Positions 1-9,562 of a stretch of 64,000 nucleotides of DNA are shown here, piece after piece (the first letter of the stretch is position 1; each line of letters opens with the position of its first letter). The position numbers and the translations under genes were made by a program. The notes below the pieces were generated by a model, which saw only the letters and a list, made by a program, of their open reading frames with translations, was not told the origin of the DNA and made no database searches. Source of the DNA: Mycobacterium sp. IDR2000157661 (GTDB taxonomy: Bacteria; Actinomycetota; Actinomycetes; Mycobacteriales; Mycobacteriaceae); NCBI RefSeq assembly GCF_022317005.1, contig NZ_CP081006.1:2046001-2110000 (forward strand), written 5' to 3'.

Positions 1-741
1 GCCGAACAGCGACATCAGGTTCACCGAAGCCAAGGCGTAGGCCGACACGTTCCCGAGATAGGCGAGATAGGACGCGTCCAGGCCGGCCGCGTGCATGAGC
101 TCCGCGAACAGATGCGCGTGCACATGGTCGCCACGACCACCGCCGTACTCGTCGAACTCGACGGCGACGAACGCCGCCTTGGCATGCCCGCTCAGCCGCG
201 GGATCGCCCACGCGTGCGGATCCGCCTCCTTGAGGTGATACACCGAGCGGTGCACGAAGTACTCGCGCATCTGCTCGAAGGTGCCCTTGTCGCGCAGGTA
301 GTATGACGGGCCCTCGCCGTCGAGCGGCTCAACCGCCAGCTTGTCCATCTCGGCTTCGGCGGTCTCGCCGGGCCCGATCTCGCCGACATCCTGGCGCACG
401 GCGGCCAGGAACGACTCCTCGAGCCTGCCGCGCACATGCAGCAAGGCCGGGTTCCACTCCCACTTCGGGTTCACTCCGGCGAAGCCGCGGTAGTGCAGCT
501 CGTAACAGATGTAGAGCGCGAGTTGTAGATCGAGGCCATAGGGATCGGCCTCGCACACCGGGACGTCGAACGGCCGCACATGCAGGGCGGGCCGTCCGCG
601 CTGGAGCAGGTCGACAATCGTGGCGGACAGCGGCCCGACGGCCGCGGGGAGGGCAGGCTCGACTACCGTCGACGGAAGAGTCACATCGGTGTCAATACCC
701 GCGTACTGCCCGTCGAACACATGTAGCGGATCGCAGGTCAT
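1..741 (-). CDS. Iron-containing redox enzyme (heme-oxygenase-like fold), 3' end cut by window
   Basis: An uninterrupted 247-codon frame runs leftward from an ATG at 741 and leaves the window at base 1, so the C-terminus is missing. The translation starts MTCDPLHVFDGQYAG and shows helices with acidic and histidine residues typical of diiron heme-oxygenase-like oxidases: YICYELHYRGF, EYFVHRSVYH and EFDEYGGGRGDHVHAHL. Glu and His in these segments would be the metal ligands (inferred from the family, PF14518-like). Substrate unknown. The gene diverges from the small membrane protein gene at 821. Family call fairly sure; exact reaction unknown. Confidence 0.75.
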   Translation of the reverse strand, partial: MTCDPLHVFDGQYAGIDTDVTLPSTVVEPALPAAVGPLSATIVDLLQRGRPALHVRPFDVPVCEADPYGLDLQLALYICYELHYRGFAGVNPKWEWNPALLHVRGRLEESFLAAVRQDVGEIGPGETAEAEMDKLAVEPLDGEGPSYYLRDKGTFEQMREYFVHRSVYHLKEADPHAWAIPRLSGHAKAAFVAVEFDEYGGGRGDHVHAHLFAELMHAAGLDASYLAYLGNVSAYALASVNLMSLFG

Positions 742-820
742 GCACGCCCGGCGGCTCGTTTCGGTCTATGCTTGGCGGGGAATCCCGATCTGCATCGACG
801 CGGGTCGAGGGGAGACGGCG

Positions 821-1066
821 ATGCTCGACATGGAGCTCCTACTGGGTCTCTACTGCTGTGGCTGGATCGCCGTATCCCTCGGGTTGTTCTTCGCCGGTAG
901 GCGGTTATCCCAATGCGATTCGCCGGCACCGCATCCAGTGTGGATCAGCGTGCTCGGCGGCGCGCTCTGGCCGTTGGTGTTGGTCGGCGTCATAGAACTG
1001 AGCTCTGTCGTCGTCTACAGCAGGGTTCAGCACAAGACAGACCCGGGCGTCGGCATTCGCGTTTGA
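821..1066 (+). CDS. Small two-TM membrane protein, hypothetical
   Basis: 81 residues. ATG at 821 is preceded by a purine-rich GGGGAGACGG ribosome-binding site. Two hydrophobic stretches are visible, about residues 5-25 (LLLGLYCCGWIAVSLGLFF) and 43-65 (VWISVLGGALWPLVLVGVI), with a short basic loop between them, so it should be an inner-membrane protein. I do not recognise a family. It ends 4 bases before the AraC-like gene at 1071 and may be co-transcribed with it. Confidence 0.6.
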   Translation: MLDMELLLGLYCCGWIAVSLGLFFAGRRLSQCDSPAPHPVWISVLGGALWPLVLVGVIELSSVVVYSRVQHKTDPGVGIRV

Positions 1067-1070
1067 TGCG

Positions 1071-1619
1071 GTGTCGGTACCGCCTGACGAGTTCGCGCAT
1101 CACTGGTGCGTCGAATGGCGGCGAAATGGGTACTTCTCGCGTAACGGCCCACCGTTCCGTCACGAGCGCGACCACCCCATCACACGCCCCGGGCGGCGGG
1201 CCACCGTTGTCATCACGCCGGCCGGAAGGTGGGTCCGAAGAGTGGGCTCCAGACGCGAGGAGAATCGACCAGCGCACGGTCCGCCGTGGCTCGGTCGGGC
1301 GATCGACTTCGTCGAGACGTACGCGCACACCCAGATCACGCTCGCCGATATCGCGGCGGTCGCGCACGTGACGCCGCGGGCGCTTCAACTGGCGTTCCGT
1401 GATCAGCTGAAGACCACCCCGATCGGCTATCTGCTGGCCGTGCGGTTGCACCGGGCGCATCTCGAGTTGACGACCTCGCATCCGTCGACATCGACGGTCA
1501 AGGAGATCGCTCACCGCTGGGGCTTTCGGCATTCCGGCCGGTTCGCGCGTCAATACCGGCTGAAGTACGGCCTGTATCCGGACGACACGCTCAAAGGCGG
1601 ATATCAGACCGCCGGCTGA
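1071..1619 (+). CDS. Short AraC-family regulator
   Basis: 182 residues from a GTG at 1071. The last ~100 residues form a typical AraC double helix-turn-helix: LADIAAVAHVTPRALQLAF is the first HTH and VKEIAHRWGFRHSGRFARQY the second, followed by the usual Y-x-x-P ending. The first ~75 residues are Arg/Pro-rich and resemble no sensor domain, and AraC regulators normally run to about 300 residues. The gene may therefore be an N-terminally eroded AraC protein or start further downstream. Target genes unknown. The 3' end lies close to tRNA-Pro on the other strand. Confidence 0.65.
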   Translation: MSVPPDEFAHHWCVEWRRNGYFSRNGPPFRHERDHPITRPGRRATVVITPAGRWVRRVGSRREENRPAHGPPWLGRAIDFVETYAHTQITLADIAAVAHVTPRALQLAFRDQLKTTPIGYLLAVRLHRAHLELTTSHPSTSTVKEIAHRWGFRHSGRFARQYRLKYGLYPDDTLKGGYQTAG

Positions 1620-1642
1620 CCGTCACCGGTCGCCTGTGCGGT

Positions 1643-1715
1643 CGGGGTGGCGGGATTCGAACCCACGACCTCTTCGTCCCGAACGAAGCACGCTACCAAG
1701 CTGCGCCACACCCCG
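1643..1715 (-). tRNA. tRNA-Pro(CGG)
   Basis: Reverse-strand cloverleaf of 73 nt. The acceptor stem CGGGGTG pairs with CACCCCG, the T-arm contains GGTTCGAATCC, and the anticodon stem CTTCG/CGAAG encloses loop TTCGGGA with anticodon CGG, which reads CCG proline codons. CCA is not encoded. Confidence 0.97.
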
Positions 1716-1891
1716 CGTGAAGCGACGACAGCGTATCGCACCGGCGGGGTGCCAAGCCAAACGCCTGGGCGCCGTGCGCAGTGGTTGTCGTCCACCCGGA
1801 GAGGCGCATGTCACGACACGCCGCGGGAAGCAACGGGCATGTCGGTGGTGTTGTGCACACTGACGACAGCAACCGACGAAGCGAGGCAGAG

Positions 1892-2089
1892 ATGACTGGG
1901 CTGGGCGCATCCATCTACGTGGGTTTCTTCGCTTTGGCCGCGGTGTGGCTGTTCCTCACCTCCGACGGCCCGCTATTCGGCGGGGCCGACGATCAGGGCC
2001 AGCGCCCGGAACGCTCGAACTCGGCGAGCACCGAGGCGAACTCCGAGGGATCCAGCCCCTGGCGCCTCACCCAGTCGTCGCAGAAGTAG
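1892..2089 (+). CDS. Possible small single-TM protein overlapping cds1 3' end
   Basis: 65 codons from an ATG at 1892 with GAGGCAGAG just upstream. The N-terminal half, [20 protein letters not shown] onward, reads as one good transmembrane helix; the second half is low-complexity and overlaps the end of cds1 antisense by 97 bases. The hydrophobic start plus the ribosome-binding site favour a real gene, while the overlap and lack of a recognised homologue argue against it. Tentative. Confidence 0.38.
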   Translation: MTGLGASIYVGFFALAAVWLFLTSDGPLFGGADDQGQRPERSNSASTEANSEGSSPWRLTQSSQK

Positions 2090-3111
2090 GTGTCGGCGTA
2101 GCGGTCGCCGCTATCGGCGATCAGCGTGACCACCGACCCGCTGCGTCCCTCGGCGATCATGTCGGACAGCAGACCGAACGCCCCCCACAGATTCGTTCCG
2201 GTTGACGGCCCCACCCGCCGGCCGAGCACCGCGCTGGCGTGCCGCGCTGCCGCCACCGAGGCCGCGTCGGGGACCACCACCATGCGGTCGACGACGTCCG
2301 GCAGAAACGACGGTTCGACCCGGGGACGGCCGATCCCCTCGATGCGCGAGGAGATCCCGGTGACGACGTCGCGGCGGCCTTGGGCGTAAGCGGGGAAGAA
2401 CGCCGAGTTCTCCGGGTCGACGACGCACAGGCGGGAGCCGTGGCGGCGGTAGCGGATGTATCGGCCGATCGTCGCGCTGGTGCCGCCGGTACCGGCACCC
2501 ACCACGATCCACTCCGGCACCGGGTGAGCCTCTTCGCGCATCTGCTCGAAGATCGACTCGGCGATGTTGTTGTTGCCGCGCCAATCGGTGGCCCGCTCGG
2601 CGTTGGTGAATTGGTCGAGGTAGTGCCCGCCCGTCTCCGCAGCAAGCCGCTCGGCCCCGGCGTAGACCTGCGAGGCTTCGGCGACGAAATGGCAACGCCC
2701 GCCTTGTGATTCGATCAACGCGATCTTGCTGCTACTGGTCGACTTCGGCATCACCGCGATGAACGGCAAGCCGAGCAGCGCGGCGAAGTAGGCCTCCGAC
2801 ACCGCTGTCGAGCCCGACGACGCTTCGATGACGGTGGTGTTCTCGTCGATCCAGCCGTTGCACAGCGCATAGAGGAACAACGACCGCGCGAGCCGGTGCT
2901 TGAGGCTGCCGGTGATATGGGTCGACTCGTCTTTGAGATACAGCTGGACTTGGCATTCCGCGGGCAGCACGTCGCACCAGGCCAGCGGCAACGGATACCG
3001 CAGCAGATGCGTGTCGGCGCTGCGTCTGGCGTCGGCTTCGATCAGGCGGACCGCATCGTCGGCCCACGTGCGCGGCGCGGGACGCGATGCTGTGTGGAGC
3101 CCCTCGATCAC
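1993..3111 (-). CDS. cds1: PLP-dependent L-cysteine desulfhydrase Cds1 (Rv3684-like)
   Basis: 372 residues of the cysteine synthase/cystathionine beta-synthase fold. The PLP lysine is in [10 protein letters not shown] (about residue 65), the Asn/Ser substrate loop in [13 protein letters not shown], and the phosphate-binding glycine loop in [14 protein letters not shown]. The M. tuberculosis orthologue Rv3684 degrades cysteine to H2S, ammonia and pyruvate; the same role is inferred. Start chosen as GTG at 3111, which overlaps the stop of the upstream phosphoesterase as GTGA; the frame extends further upstream but only as a shadow of that gene. The pair forms a leftward operon. Confidence 0.85.
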   Translation of the reverse strand: MIEGLHTASRPAPRTWADDAVRLIEADARRSADTHLLRYPLPLAWCDVLPAECQVQLYLKDESTHITGSLKHRLARSLFLYALCNGWIDENTTVIEASSGSTAVSEAYFAALLGLPFIAVMPKSTSSSKIALIESQGGRCHFVAEASQVYAGAERLAAETGGHYLDQFTNAERATDWRGNNNIAESIFEQMREEAHPVPEWIVVGAGTGGTSATIGRYIRYRRHGSRLCVVDPENSAFFPAYAQGRRDVVTGISSRIEGIGRPRVEPSFLPDVVDRMVVVPDAASVAAARHASAVLGRRVGPSTGTNLWGAFGLLSDMIAEGRSGSVVTLIADSGDRYADTYFCDDWVRRQGLDPSEFASVLAEFERSGRWP

Positions 3112-4067
3112 CGCACCGACACGCTCGGGTGGGACCTGCCCGCCCGGGTGTCGGCGTCGCGGCCCCCGATCGGCGTCGCCACCAAGGTCAGCAGCGTGGC
3201 CTCCGGACGGCAGCAGAACCGCAGCGGCGAGTACGGGGAGGTGCCGATGCCGGCCGACACGTGCAACTGCGTGTGCGCCCCCCACCGCGACGGGCCCTTG
3301 ACCCGCGACCGGTCGAGGTCACAATTGGTGACGATCGCGCCGTAGAACGGCAGGCAGACCTGGCCGCCATGGGTGTGGCCTGCCATGACCAGCTGATAGC
3401 CGTCGGTGGCGAAGCGGTCGAGCACCCGCGGCTCGGGCGAATGGGTCAAACCCAGTGTGAGATTGGCCGCCGGGCTCGGCCGGCCCGCGATCGCGTCGTA
3501 GCGGTCGCGCGACAGGTGCGGATCGTCGACCCCGGCCGCGGCGATATGCAGCCCCGCCACGTCGAACTCGCGGCGGGTGTGCGTCATGTCCAGCCAACCG
3601 CGCTCGGTGAACGCTGCCCGCAGGTCCTGCCACGGCAGCGGCTCACCGTGAATGCGGTGCCCCGGGTTGGTGATGTAGTTCATCGGGTTCTTCGGCCGCG
3701 GGCCGAAGTAGTCGTTGCTGCCGAACACGAACACGCCCGGCACCGAGAGCAGGTCCGACAGCGACTGCACCACCGCGGGCACGGCCTTCGAATGCGCGAG
3801 GTTGTCGCCCGTGTTGACCACCAGGTCGGGTTCGAGGGCGGCGAGTTCCCGCAGCCAGGCCTGCTTGCGCCGCTGCCCGGGCCGCATGTGGATGTCGCTG
3901 ATGTGCAGCACCTTCAACGGCGAGGAGCCGGGGGACAGCACCGGCATCGTCTGCTCACGCACTGCGAAGGCGTTGCGCTCGATCAGCGACGCGTAGCCGA
4001 CGCCGGCCACCAGCGCACCGGCGGCCGCGGCGGTGGAGTTCTTGATGATCGTCGAACGGGCGGACAT
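3108..4067 (-). CDS. Metallophosphoesterase (Rv3683-like), membrane-anchored
   Basis: 319 residues. The calcineurin-like metal motifs are all present: HISDIHM (D-x-H), DLVVNTGDN (GD), GSNDY (GN-type), GLTHSPEP and AGHTHGGQ (GHxH). An N-terminal hydrophobic stretch (about residues 10-26, [19 protein letters not shown]) suggests a signal anchor, so the active site is probably outside the membrane. Family relatives hydrolyse phosphodiesters or UDP-diacylglucosamine-like lipids; the substrate here is unknown. Transcribed with cds1 downstream (4-base overlap) and ponA2 75 bases upstream in the same direction. Confidence 0.85.
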   Translation of the reverse strand: MSARSTIIKNSTAAAAGALVAGVGYASLIERNAFAVREQTMPVLSPGSSPLKVLHISDIHMRPGQRRKQAWLRELAALEPDLVVNTGDNLAHSKAVPAVVQSLSDLLSVPGVFVFGSNDYFGPRPKNPMNYITNPGHRIHGEPLPWQDLRAAFTERGWLDMTHTRREFDVAGLHIAAAGVDDPHLSRDRYDAIAGRPSPAANLTLGLTHSPEPRVLDRFATDGYQLVMAGHTHGGQVCLPFYGAIVTNCDLDRSRVKGPSRWGAHTQLHVSAGIGTSPYSPLRFCCRPEATLLTLVATPIGGRDADTRAGRSHPSVSVR

Positions 4068-4142
4068 GCCGGCCAGCCTACTGGGAGTCGGGCCGGCTCA
4101 CCGAGTTCACCCGGCCGACGCGGGCGTGACCAGCGGGCCGGA

Positions 4143-6602
4143 TCACGGTGGCGGGGGCGCCGGCGGCGGCGGTCCGAGCACCGGCACGGTGATCGGGGGC
4201 AGACCCGGGATCTGGACGACGGTCTGGCCGACCGGCGCGGGTAGCCCCGGAACGCCGGGGACGCCTGCCGACGGTGGCGGCGCTGGCGGTGGCGGCGCGA
4301 TGCCGTTGGAGGTCTGCAGCGTGATGATCGAGCCGGGGACCGTCTGGCCGCTAGGTGACGTGCCGACCACCGACCCGTAGGACGCCGTGCTGTTCACCGG
4401 TGTGGACTGGTCAGCGACCTGGAAGCCCGCGTCGCGCAGCCGCTGCCGGGCCGCGTCCTGCGTCAGCCCCGCGACGCTGGGCACGCGTGAGCCGGCGCCG
4501 CCGTCGACGTAACGCGGATCGGTCGGCGGCAGCCTGACCTCGCCGTAGTTGTTCGCGATCGGCTTCATCGCGGCGAACCAGGTGCGGGCGGGCTCGTTGC
4601 CGCCGAACAGGTCGCCGTACCCGCACTTGCGCAGCGGGAACGAGCACAACTCACCGGGTGCGGTGGAGTCGTCGTAGATGTAGTTGCCCGCCGCCAGGGT
4701 GTTGGTGAACCCGAGGAACGCCGAGGAGCGGTGTGCCTCGGTGGTACCGGTCTTGCCGGACATCGGCAGATCCCAGCCGACTGAACCGGCCGCGGCGGCC
4801 GCGGTGCCGGCGCCCTGGTCGTCCTTGCTCATGGCGTTGGCCAGCGTGTTGGCCAACCCCTCGGGCACGGCCTGTTCGCACGTCTCGGTGGTCACCGACA
4901 CCTTCTCGCCGTGGCGGTCGATCACCTCGGCGATCGGCGTCGGCGGGCACCACATCCCGCCGGAGGCCAGCGTCGCTCCCACGTTGGAGAACTCCAGCGC
5001 ATTGATCTCGAAGGGACCCAGCGTGAACGAGCCGATGTTCTGGCGCTTGATGAAGTCGGCCAGGCTCTCGTTGCTCTCCGGGTCGTAATCGCGCGCGGTG
5101 CCGGGCAGGGCGTAGGAGCGCAGGCCAAGGCGGACCGCCATGTCGACCGAACGCTGCACGCCGACCTGGGAGATGAGCTTGGCGAACGCCGTGTTCGGCG
5201 AGGTGGCCAATGCGTCGGTGATGTTCATCTGACCGCGGTAGCCGCCTGCGTTCTTCACGCACCAGGTCGCCGGCGGGCAGCCGGGGCTGTCACTGCTGCC
5301 GAGGCCCTTGGCCTGGAATTGGGCGGGCACGTCGAGTTGGGCGTTGATGCCCATGCCCATCTCCAGGGCCGCGGCGACGGTGAACAGCTTGAACGTCGAC
5401 CCCGCGCCGTCACCCACCAGCGAGAACGGTTGCGGGTGCATGGTCTCCCCGGCCTCGAGGTTCAGGCCGTAGGTCCGGCTGCTGGCCATCGCCACCACCG
5501 GGTGTGACTCCTTGCCGGGCCGGATCACGCTCATCACGCTGGCGACACCGTCGGCGTCGGGGCTGGCGAACTGGTTGACCGCCGCCTTCACCGGGATCTG
5601 CACGTCGGGATCGAGCGTGGTCCTGATCAGGTAACCGCCCTTGGAGACCTGCTCCTTGCTGATGCCCGCGCGGGCCAGGTACTCGAGTGCGTAGTCACAG
5701 AAGAACGCGCGGTCCCCGGCGGCGATGCAACCGCGCGGCAGTTCCCTGGGCTGCGGCAGCACCCCGAGCGGCTTCTCCTTGGCCGCCCGCAACGCCTCGG
5801 CTTCCTCGGGGATGTTCTCGATCATGGTGTCGAGCACGACGTTCCGCCGGGCCAGCGCACCGTCGGGATTGGTATACGGGTTCAGGGTGCTGGTGGACTG
5901 CACCATGCCGGCCAGCAGCGCGGCCTGCTCCCAGCTCAGTTCCGAGGCGTTGATGCCGAAGTACGTCTGCGAGGCGTCCTGGACACCGAAGGCGCCGTTG
6001 CCGAACGACACCAGATTCAGATAACGGGTCAGGATCTCGGGTTTGGTGAACGTCTTGTCCAGGGTCAACGCCATGCGGATCTCGCGCAGCTTGCGCGCGG
6101 GCGTGGTCTCGATGGCCGCGCGCCGTTCGGCTTCGGTCTGCGCGCTCACCAGCAGTTGGTAGTTCTTGACGTACTGCTGCTCGATGGTCGAGCCGCCGCG
6201 GGTGTCGAGATTGCCCGACAGATATCCCGAAAGGCCGGTCAGCGTGCCCTGCCAGTCCACGCCGTTGTGCTCGGCGAAGCGCTTGTCCTCGATCGAGACG
6301 ATCGCCAGCTTCATCGTGTTGGCGATCTCGTCGCTGGTCACCTCGAAGCGGCGCTGGCTGTACAGCCAGGCGATCACGTTGCCTTTGGCGTCGACCATCG
6401 TCGACACCTGTGGGATCTCACCCTCCACCAGTTGGGCCGAGCCGTTGGCGACGACGTCGGACGCCCGGTTGGACACCAGACCGAAGCCGCCGACGACGGG
6501 AAACATCAGGGCAGCGGTGATCACACTCGCCAGGAGAACGCACCACGCGAGCTTGATGACCGTCACCGCGGTGGGCGGCCGGATCGGGTCACTGTCGGGC
6601 AT
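4143..6602 (-). CDS. ponA2: Bifunctional penicillin-binding protein PonA2
   Basis: 819 residues. Order: cytosolic tail, one TM helix (about 16-40), GT51 transglycosylase with catalytic Glu near 105 (SIEDKRFAEHNGVD) and GGSTIEQQ at 137-144, then a transpeptidase with STFK (402-405), SPN (468-470) and KTGT (617-620), a PASTA domain at about 700-765, and a Pro-rich tail. This is the class A PBP layout of M. tuberculosis Rv3682, which polymerises and cross-links peptidoglycan. All catalytic residues are intact. Divergent from whiB4, from which it is separated by a ~295-bp regulatory gap. Confidence 0.95.
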   Translation of the reverse strand: MPDSDPIRPPTAVTVIKLAWCVLLASVITAALMFPVVGGFGLVSNRASDVVANGSAQLVEGEIPQVSTMVDAKGNVIAWLYSQRRFEVTSDEIANTMKLAIVSIEDKRFAEHNGVDWQGTLTGLSGYLSGNLDTRGGSTIEQQYVKNYQLLVSAQTEAERRAAIETTPARKLREIRMALTLDKTFTKPEILTRYLNLVSFGNGAFGVQDASQTYFGINASELSWEQAALLAGMVQSTSTLNPYTNPDGALARRNVVLDTMIENIPEEAEALRAAKEKPLGVLPQPRELPRGCIAAGDRAFFCDYALEYLARAGISKEQVSKGGYLIRTTLDPDVQIPVKAAVNQFASPDADGVASVMSVIRPGKESHPVVAMASSRTYGLNLEAGETMHPQPFSLVGDGAGSTFKLFTVAAALEMGMGINAQLDVPAQFQAKGLGSSDSPGCPPATWCVKNAGGYRGQMNITDALATSPNTAFAKLISQVGVQRSVDMAVRLGLRSYALPGTARDYDPESNESLADFIKRQNIGSFTLGPFEINALEFSNVGATLASGGMWCPPTPIAEVIDRHGEKVSVTTETCEQAVPEGLANTLANAMSKDDQGAGTAAAAAGSVGWDLPMSGKTGTTEAHRSSAFLGFTNTLAAGNYIYDDSTAPGELCSFPLRKCGYGDLFGGNEPARTWFAAMKPIANNYGEVRLPPTDPRYVDGGAGSRVPSVAGLTQDAARQRLRDAGFQVADQSTPVNSTASYGSVVGTSPSGQTVPGSIITLQTSNGIAPPPPAPPPSAGVPGVPGLPAPVGQTVVQIPGLPPITVPVLGPPPPAPPPP

Positions 6603-6779
6603 GCCCTACAGACTAACGACGGCGCAAAATGGCAGCCTCGGACGGTCGATTGCCAGAGTTGAATACCGTGCTGAACGGCATGGGCGTCGATTCCGGACGC
6701 TGACGGCACGGTCGTCCCAAAAAAGTGGGGTTCAACGTATTGCGCAGACCGCCCGTGACCATCTAATTTGGTCGAACAG

Positions 6780-6795
6780 TGCGATGTAGGTCACA
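6780..6795. promoter_or_regulatory. Candidate CRP-type operator upstream of whiB4
   Basis: TGCGATGTAGGTCACA matches the mycobacterial CRP consensus TGTGA-N6-TCACA with one mismatch in the left half. It lies about 100 bases upstream of whiB4 in the ponA2/whiB4 divergent gap. A crp gene is 4.3 kb away in the window. Regulation is inferred only. Confidence 0.4.
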
Positions 6796-6897
6796 CTGAC
6801 CCCTCGCAATGTGGCGTAGATCGCATCAGCGTTCTACACCGGAGGACTACGCCGTGCCGGTGTTGGCCGGAGGGCGGCTGGAACGAAGGGAACGCTG

Positions 6898-7254
6898 GTG
6901 TCAGCTACAAGGCCCGCGGCGCGCAGGACCGCAATGACGTCATCGGCTCAAAGCATCGTCCACGGCGCCGAAGCCGAGGCTCGCATCGCCTGGGTTTCGC
7001 AGGCCCGCTGCCGCCAGGCCGATCCCGACGAACTGTTCGTGCGCGGTGCGGCCCAGCGCAAGGCCGCCGTGATCTGCAGGCACTGCCCTGTCATCGCCGA
7101 GTGCGGCGCCGATGCCCTCGACAACCGGGTGGAGTTCGGCGTGTGGGGCGGCATGACCGAACGCCAGCGCCGCGCACTGCTCAAGCAGCATCCCGAGGTG
7201 GTCTCCTGGGCCGAGTTCTTCTCCGCCCAGCGCAAGCACCGCAGCGCCGGCTGA
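6898..7254 (+). CDS. whiB4: Redox-responsive iron-sulfur regulator WhiB4
   Basis: 118 residues, the same length as M. tuberculosis WhiB4, and near-identical in the core. Four cluster-ligand cysteines: one in QARCRQADPDELF and three in CRHCPVIAEC; then the WhiB turn GVWGGMTERQRRALL. The protein binds a 4Fe-4S cluster and in M. tuberculosis acts as a redox-sensitive DNA-condensing repressor of antioxidant genes. GTG at 6898 is chosen because the residues before the internal ATG at 6934 match the family N-terminus. Convergent with bagB. Confidence 0.94.
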   Translation: MSATRPAARRTAMTSSAQSIVHGAEAEARIAWVSQARCRQADPDELFVRGAAQRKAAVICRHCPVIAECGADALDNRVEFGVWGGMTERQRRALLKQHPEVVSWAEFFSAQRKHRSAG

Positions 7255-7272
7255 GCCAGAACCGCCCAGCCG

Positions 7273-8403
7273 CTAGGCGGCCGATACGTCGCCGGTGATC
7301 TGATCGGCGATCGTCCGCAGCGCGTCGAGGTCCGAGACGTCGAACGGCAGCGAGGGCACACCCACGATCGGCACATGGGGGTTGGCGCCGGTGAAACGCG
7401 ACAGCAGCCGGATCTCCCGTCGAGACGTCATCGCGCGGTCGGCGTGCACCTTGAGCACCGCGCCCGTCAGCGAATCGGGGTCCCTCTCGGCGATGGCCTC
7501 GGCGGCCTCCACCGCCTTCTCGGCGTGCAGGTCCGAGAGCATCGGATGCGTGCGGTTGAGGATCAGCCCGGCCAGCGGCATGTTCTCCTCGGACAACCGG
7601 TCGACGAAGAACGAGGCCTCGCGCAGCGCGTCGGGTTCGGCCGCCGACACCACGACGAACTGGGTGCCGCGCCGCTTGAGCAGTTCGTAGGTGCGGTCCG
7701 CCTTCTCGCGGAATCCGCCGAACGTCGCGTCCAGTGACTGCACGAAACCCGCTGCATCGGACAGCATCTGGGATCCGAGGATGGTCGACATCGCTCGCAT
7801 CGCCAGGCCCATCGCGCCGGTCACCAATCGGCCGATGCCGCGTCCGGGTGCCAACAGCATCCGCCAGAGCCGGCTGTCCATGAAGCTACCCAACCGTTTC
7901 GGGGCGTCCAGGAAGTCCAGCGCGTTGCGTGACGGCGGGGTGTCGACGACGACGAGATCCCACCTGTCCTCGGCGAGAAGCTGCCCCAGCTTCTCCATTG
8001 CCATGTACTCCTGCGTGCCGGCCAGCGACGTGGCGACGGTTTGATAGAACTGGTTGTCCAGGATTGCGTCGGCGCGCCCGGGCCCGGAGTACTGGACCAC
8101 CATCTCGTCGAACGTGCGGCGCATGTCGAGCATCATCGCGTGCAACTCGCCCTTGACCTCCGGTGCGAGCGGGACCCGCTGTGGGGTGTTGCCGAGGTCC
8201 TTGATGCCAAGCGCCTGGGCGAGGCGTTTGGCCGGGTCGATGGTCAGCACCACCACGGTGCGGCCGTATTCGGCCGCCCGCAGCGCCATCGCCGCGGCGG
8301 TCGTGGTCTTGCCGACGCCGCCTGCGCCGCAGCACACCACGACCCGGTTCGCGGTGTCGGCCAGGATCGCGCCCATGTCCAGGGCAGGTGGAGTGACGCT
8401 CAT
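7273..8403 (-). CDS. bagB: Get3/ArsA-like ATPase subunit BagB (Rv3680-like)
   Basis: 376 residues. Deviant Walker [18 protein letters not shown] (about residue 25), switch I region [14 protein letters not shown], and switch [18 protein letters not shown] mark an ArsA/Get3 anion-transporting-type ATPase. The M. tuberculosis homologue forms a heterocomplex with the product of the adjacent gene. The start ATG at 8403 is the third of three tandem copies of the same ATG-containing 32-bp segment, so translation initiation is unusual here. It follows bagA in a leftward operon. Confidence 0.87.
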   Translation of the reverse strand: MSVTPPALDMGAILADTANRVVVCCGAGGVGKTTTAAAMALRAAEYGRTVVVLTIDPAKRLAQALGIKDLGNTPQRVPLAPEVKGELHAMMLDMRRTFDEMVVQYSGPGRADAILDNQFYQTVATSLAGTQEYMAMEKLGQLLAEDRWDLVVVDTPPSRNALDFLDAPKRLGSFMDSRLWRMLLAPGRGIGRLVTGAMGLAMRAMSTILGSQMLSDAAGFVQSLDATFGGFREKADRTYELLKRRGTQFVVVSAAEPDALREASFFVDRLSEENMPLAGLILNRTHPMLSDLHAEKAVEAAEAIAERDPDSLTGAVLKVHADRAMTSRREIRLLSRFTGANPHVPIVGVPSLPFDVSDLDALRTIADQITGDVSAA

Positions 8404-8467
8404 CGGTGTTGTCTCCTCTTCGCGCGAGCGCTCATCGGTGCTGTCTCCTCTTCGCGCGAGCGCTCAT
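8397..8467 (-). repeat. Tandem 32-bp duplication of the bagB ribosome-binding site and start
   Basis: Two copies of a 32-bp unit (8397-8428 and 8429-8460, one mismatch) followed by the first 7 bases of a third. On the minus strand each unit holds a GAGGAG ribosome-binding site and ends at an ATGAGCG start. ATGs occur at 8467, 8435 and 8403. The first two open 11-codon mini-frames ([11 protein letters not shown]) that stop at the TGA overlapping the next ATG. Confidence 0.9.
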
Positions 8468-9486
8468 CAGCGAACACCCTGACGTTCGAGTTCTTCGGCC
8501 AGTTCGTAGAGGCTGCCCAGGTCGACCCCGTCGGCGATCTGCGGTAGTTCCAGGCGCGCCACGTCCAGCGCGTCGAGTTGCTCGGCGCTCTCCGCGCGCG
8601 CCTTGATACGGGTGGCGTGCTGGATGGTCTCGGTGAGCAGGCCGGCGAAGTCACTGTCGGACAACGTGATTCCCGCTTCGACGAGTTGCTTGCGCACGGC
8701 GTCGGCGTCGATGCCACCTTCGGCGGCCTTGGCCAGGTCGTCGGCGGGCAGGCACGCGGGGATGTTTCGGTTGACGATCACGCTGCCGATCGGCAGGTCG
8801 AGTGCGCGCAGTTCGTCGATGGCTTCCAGCGTCTCCTGGATCGGCAGCGCCTCGAGGAGGGTGACGAGGTGGATGGCCGTCAGGTCGGAGTGCAGCACCT
8901 TTACCACGCTCTCGGCCTGCGCATGCACCGGGCCGCCCTTGGCCAGATCCGACACCGCCTTGGTGACGTCGAGGAAGCGGGCGATGCGACCGGTCGGCGG
9001 CGAGTCGACGACGACGGCGTCGTAGACCGGTTGCTTTCCCTTCTCGGCGCGGGTGACGATCTCGCGGATCTTGCCGGTCAGCAGCACGTCGCGAAGCCCG
9101 GGGGCGATGGTGGTCGCGAACTCGACGGCGCCGATGCGGCGCATCGCGCGGCCGGCCAGCCCGAGGTTGTAGAACATCTCAAGGTATTCCAGGAAGGCCG
9201 CCTCGGTGTCGATGGCGAGCGCGTTGACCTGCCCGCCCCCGTCGGCGGTGGCGATCTTGACTTCCTTGTACGGCAACGGCGGCACGTCGAACAGCTGTGC
9301 AATGCCTTGCCGCCCTTCGACTTCCACCAACAGCACTTTGCGGCCGCCGGCAGCAAGGGCGAGCGCCAGCGACGCGGCGATCGTCGACTTACCGGTACCG
9401 CCCTTGCCGGTGACGAAGTGCAGGCGCGCTTTGGTCAGCCGCGAGGGCCAGCCGACGGGTCTACCGCCATTGGTAGTGGAAGCCAC
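8467..9486 (-). CDS. bagA: Get3/ArsA-like ATPase subunit BagA (Rv3679-like)
   Basis: 339 residues. Walker A is TGKGGTGKSTIAASLALAL (about residue 27) and switch II is VVVDSPPTGRIARFLDV, as in Get3/ArsA ATPases. In M. tuberculosis the Rv3679/Rv3680 pair assembles into a Get3-like complex; a role in handling membrane or lipid-linked cargo is inferred, not proven. Its TGA stop shares an A with the first of three ATGs leading into bagB (TGATG), so the two are translationally coupled. Divergent from the DUF4177 gene at 9563. Confidence 0.87.
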   Translation of the reverse strand: MASTTNGGRPVGWPSRLTKARLHFVTGKGGTGKSTIAASLALALAAGGRKVLLVEVEGRQGIAQLFDVPPLPYKEVKIATADGGGQVNALAIDTEAAFLEYLEMFYNLGLAGRAMRRIGAVEFATTIAPGLRDVLLTGKIREIVTRAEKGKQPVYDAVVVDSPPTGRIARFLDVTKAVSDLAKGGPVHAQAESVVKVLHSDLTAIHLVTLLEALPIQETLEAIDELRALDLPIGSVIVNRNIPACLPADDLAKAAEGGIDADAVRKQLVEAGITLSDSDFAGLLTETIQHATRIKARAESAEQLDALDVARLELPQIADGVDLGSLYELAEELERQGVR

Positions 9487-9562
9487 GACTGCATGCTAGC
9501 CAACGCCGGTTCGGCGCTCCTCGCTTCTTCGGCCAGGGATCTGCTCCCGATAAGCTCGGCAC

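Noticed and set aside
192..556. Two short minus-strand frames inside the first 740 bases
   Set aside because: They are other frames of the truncated redox-enzyme gene that runs off the left edge.
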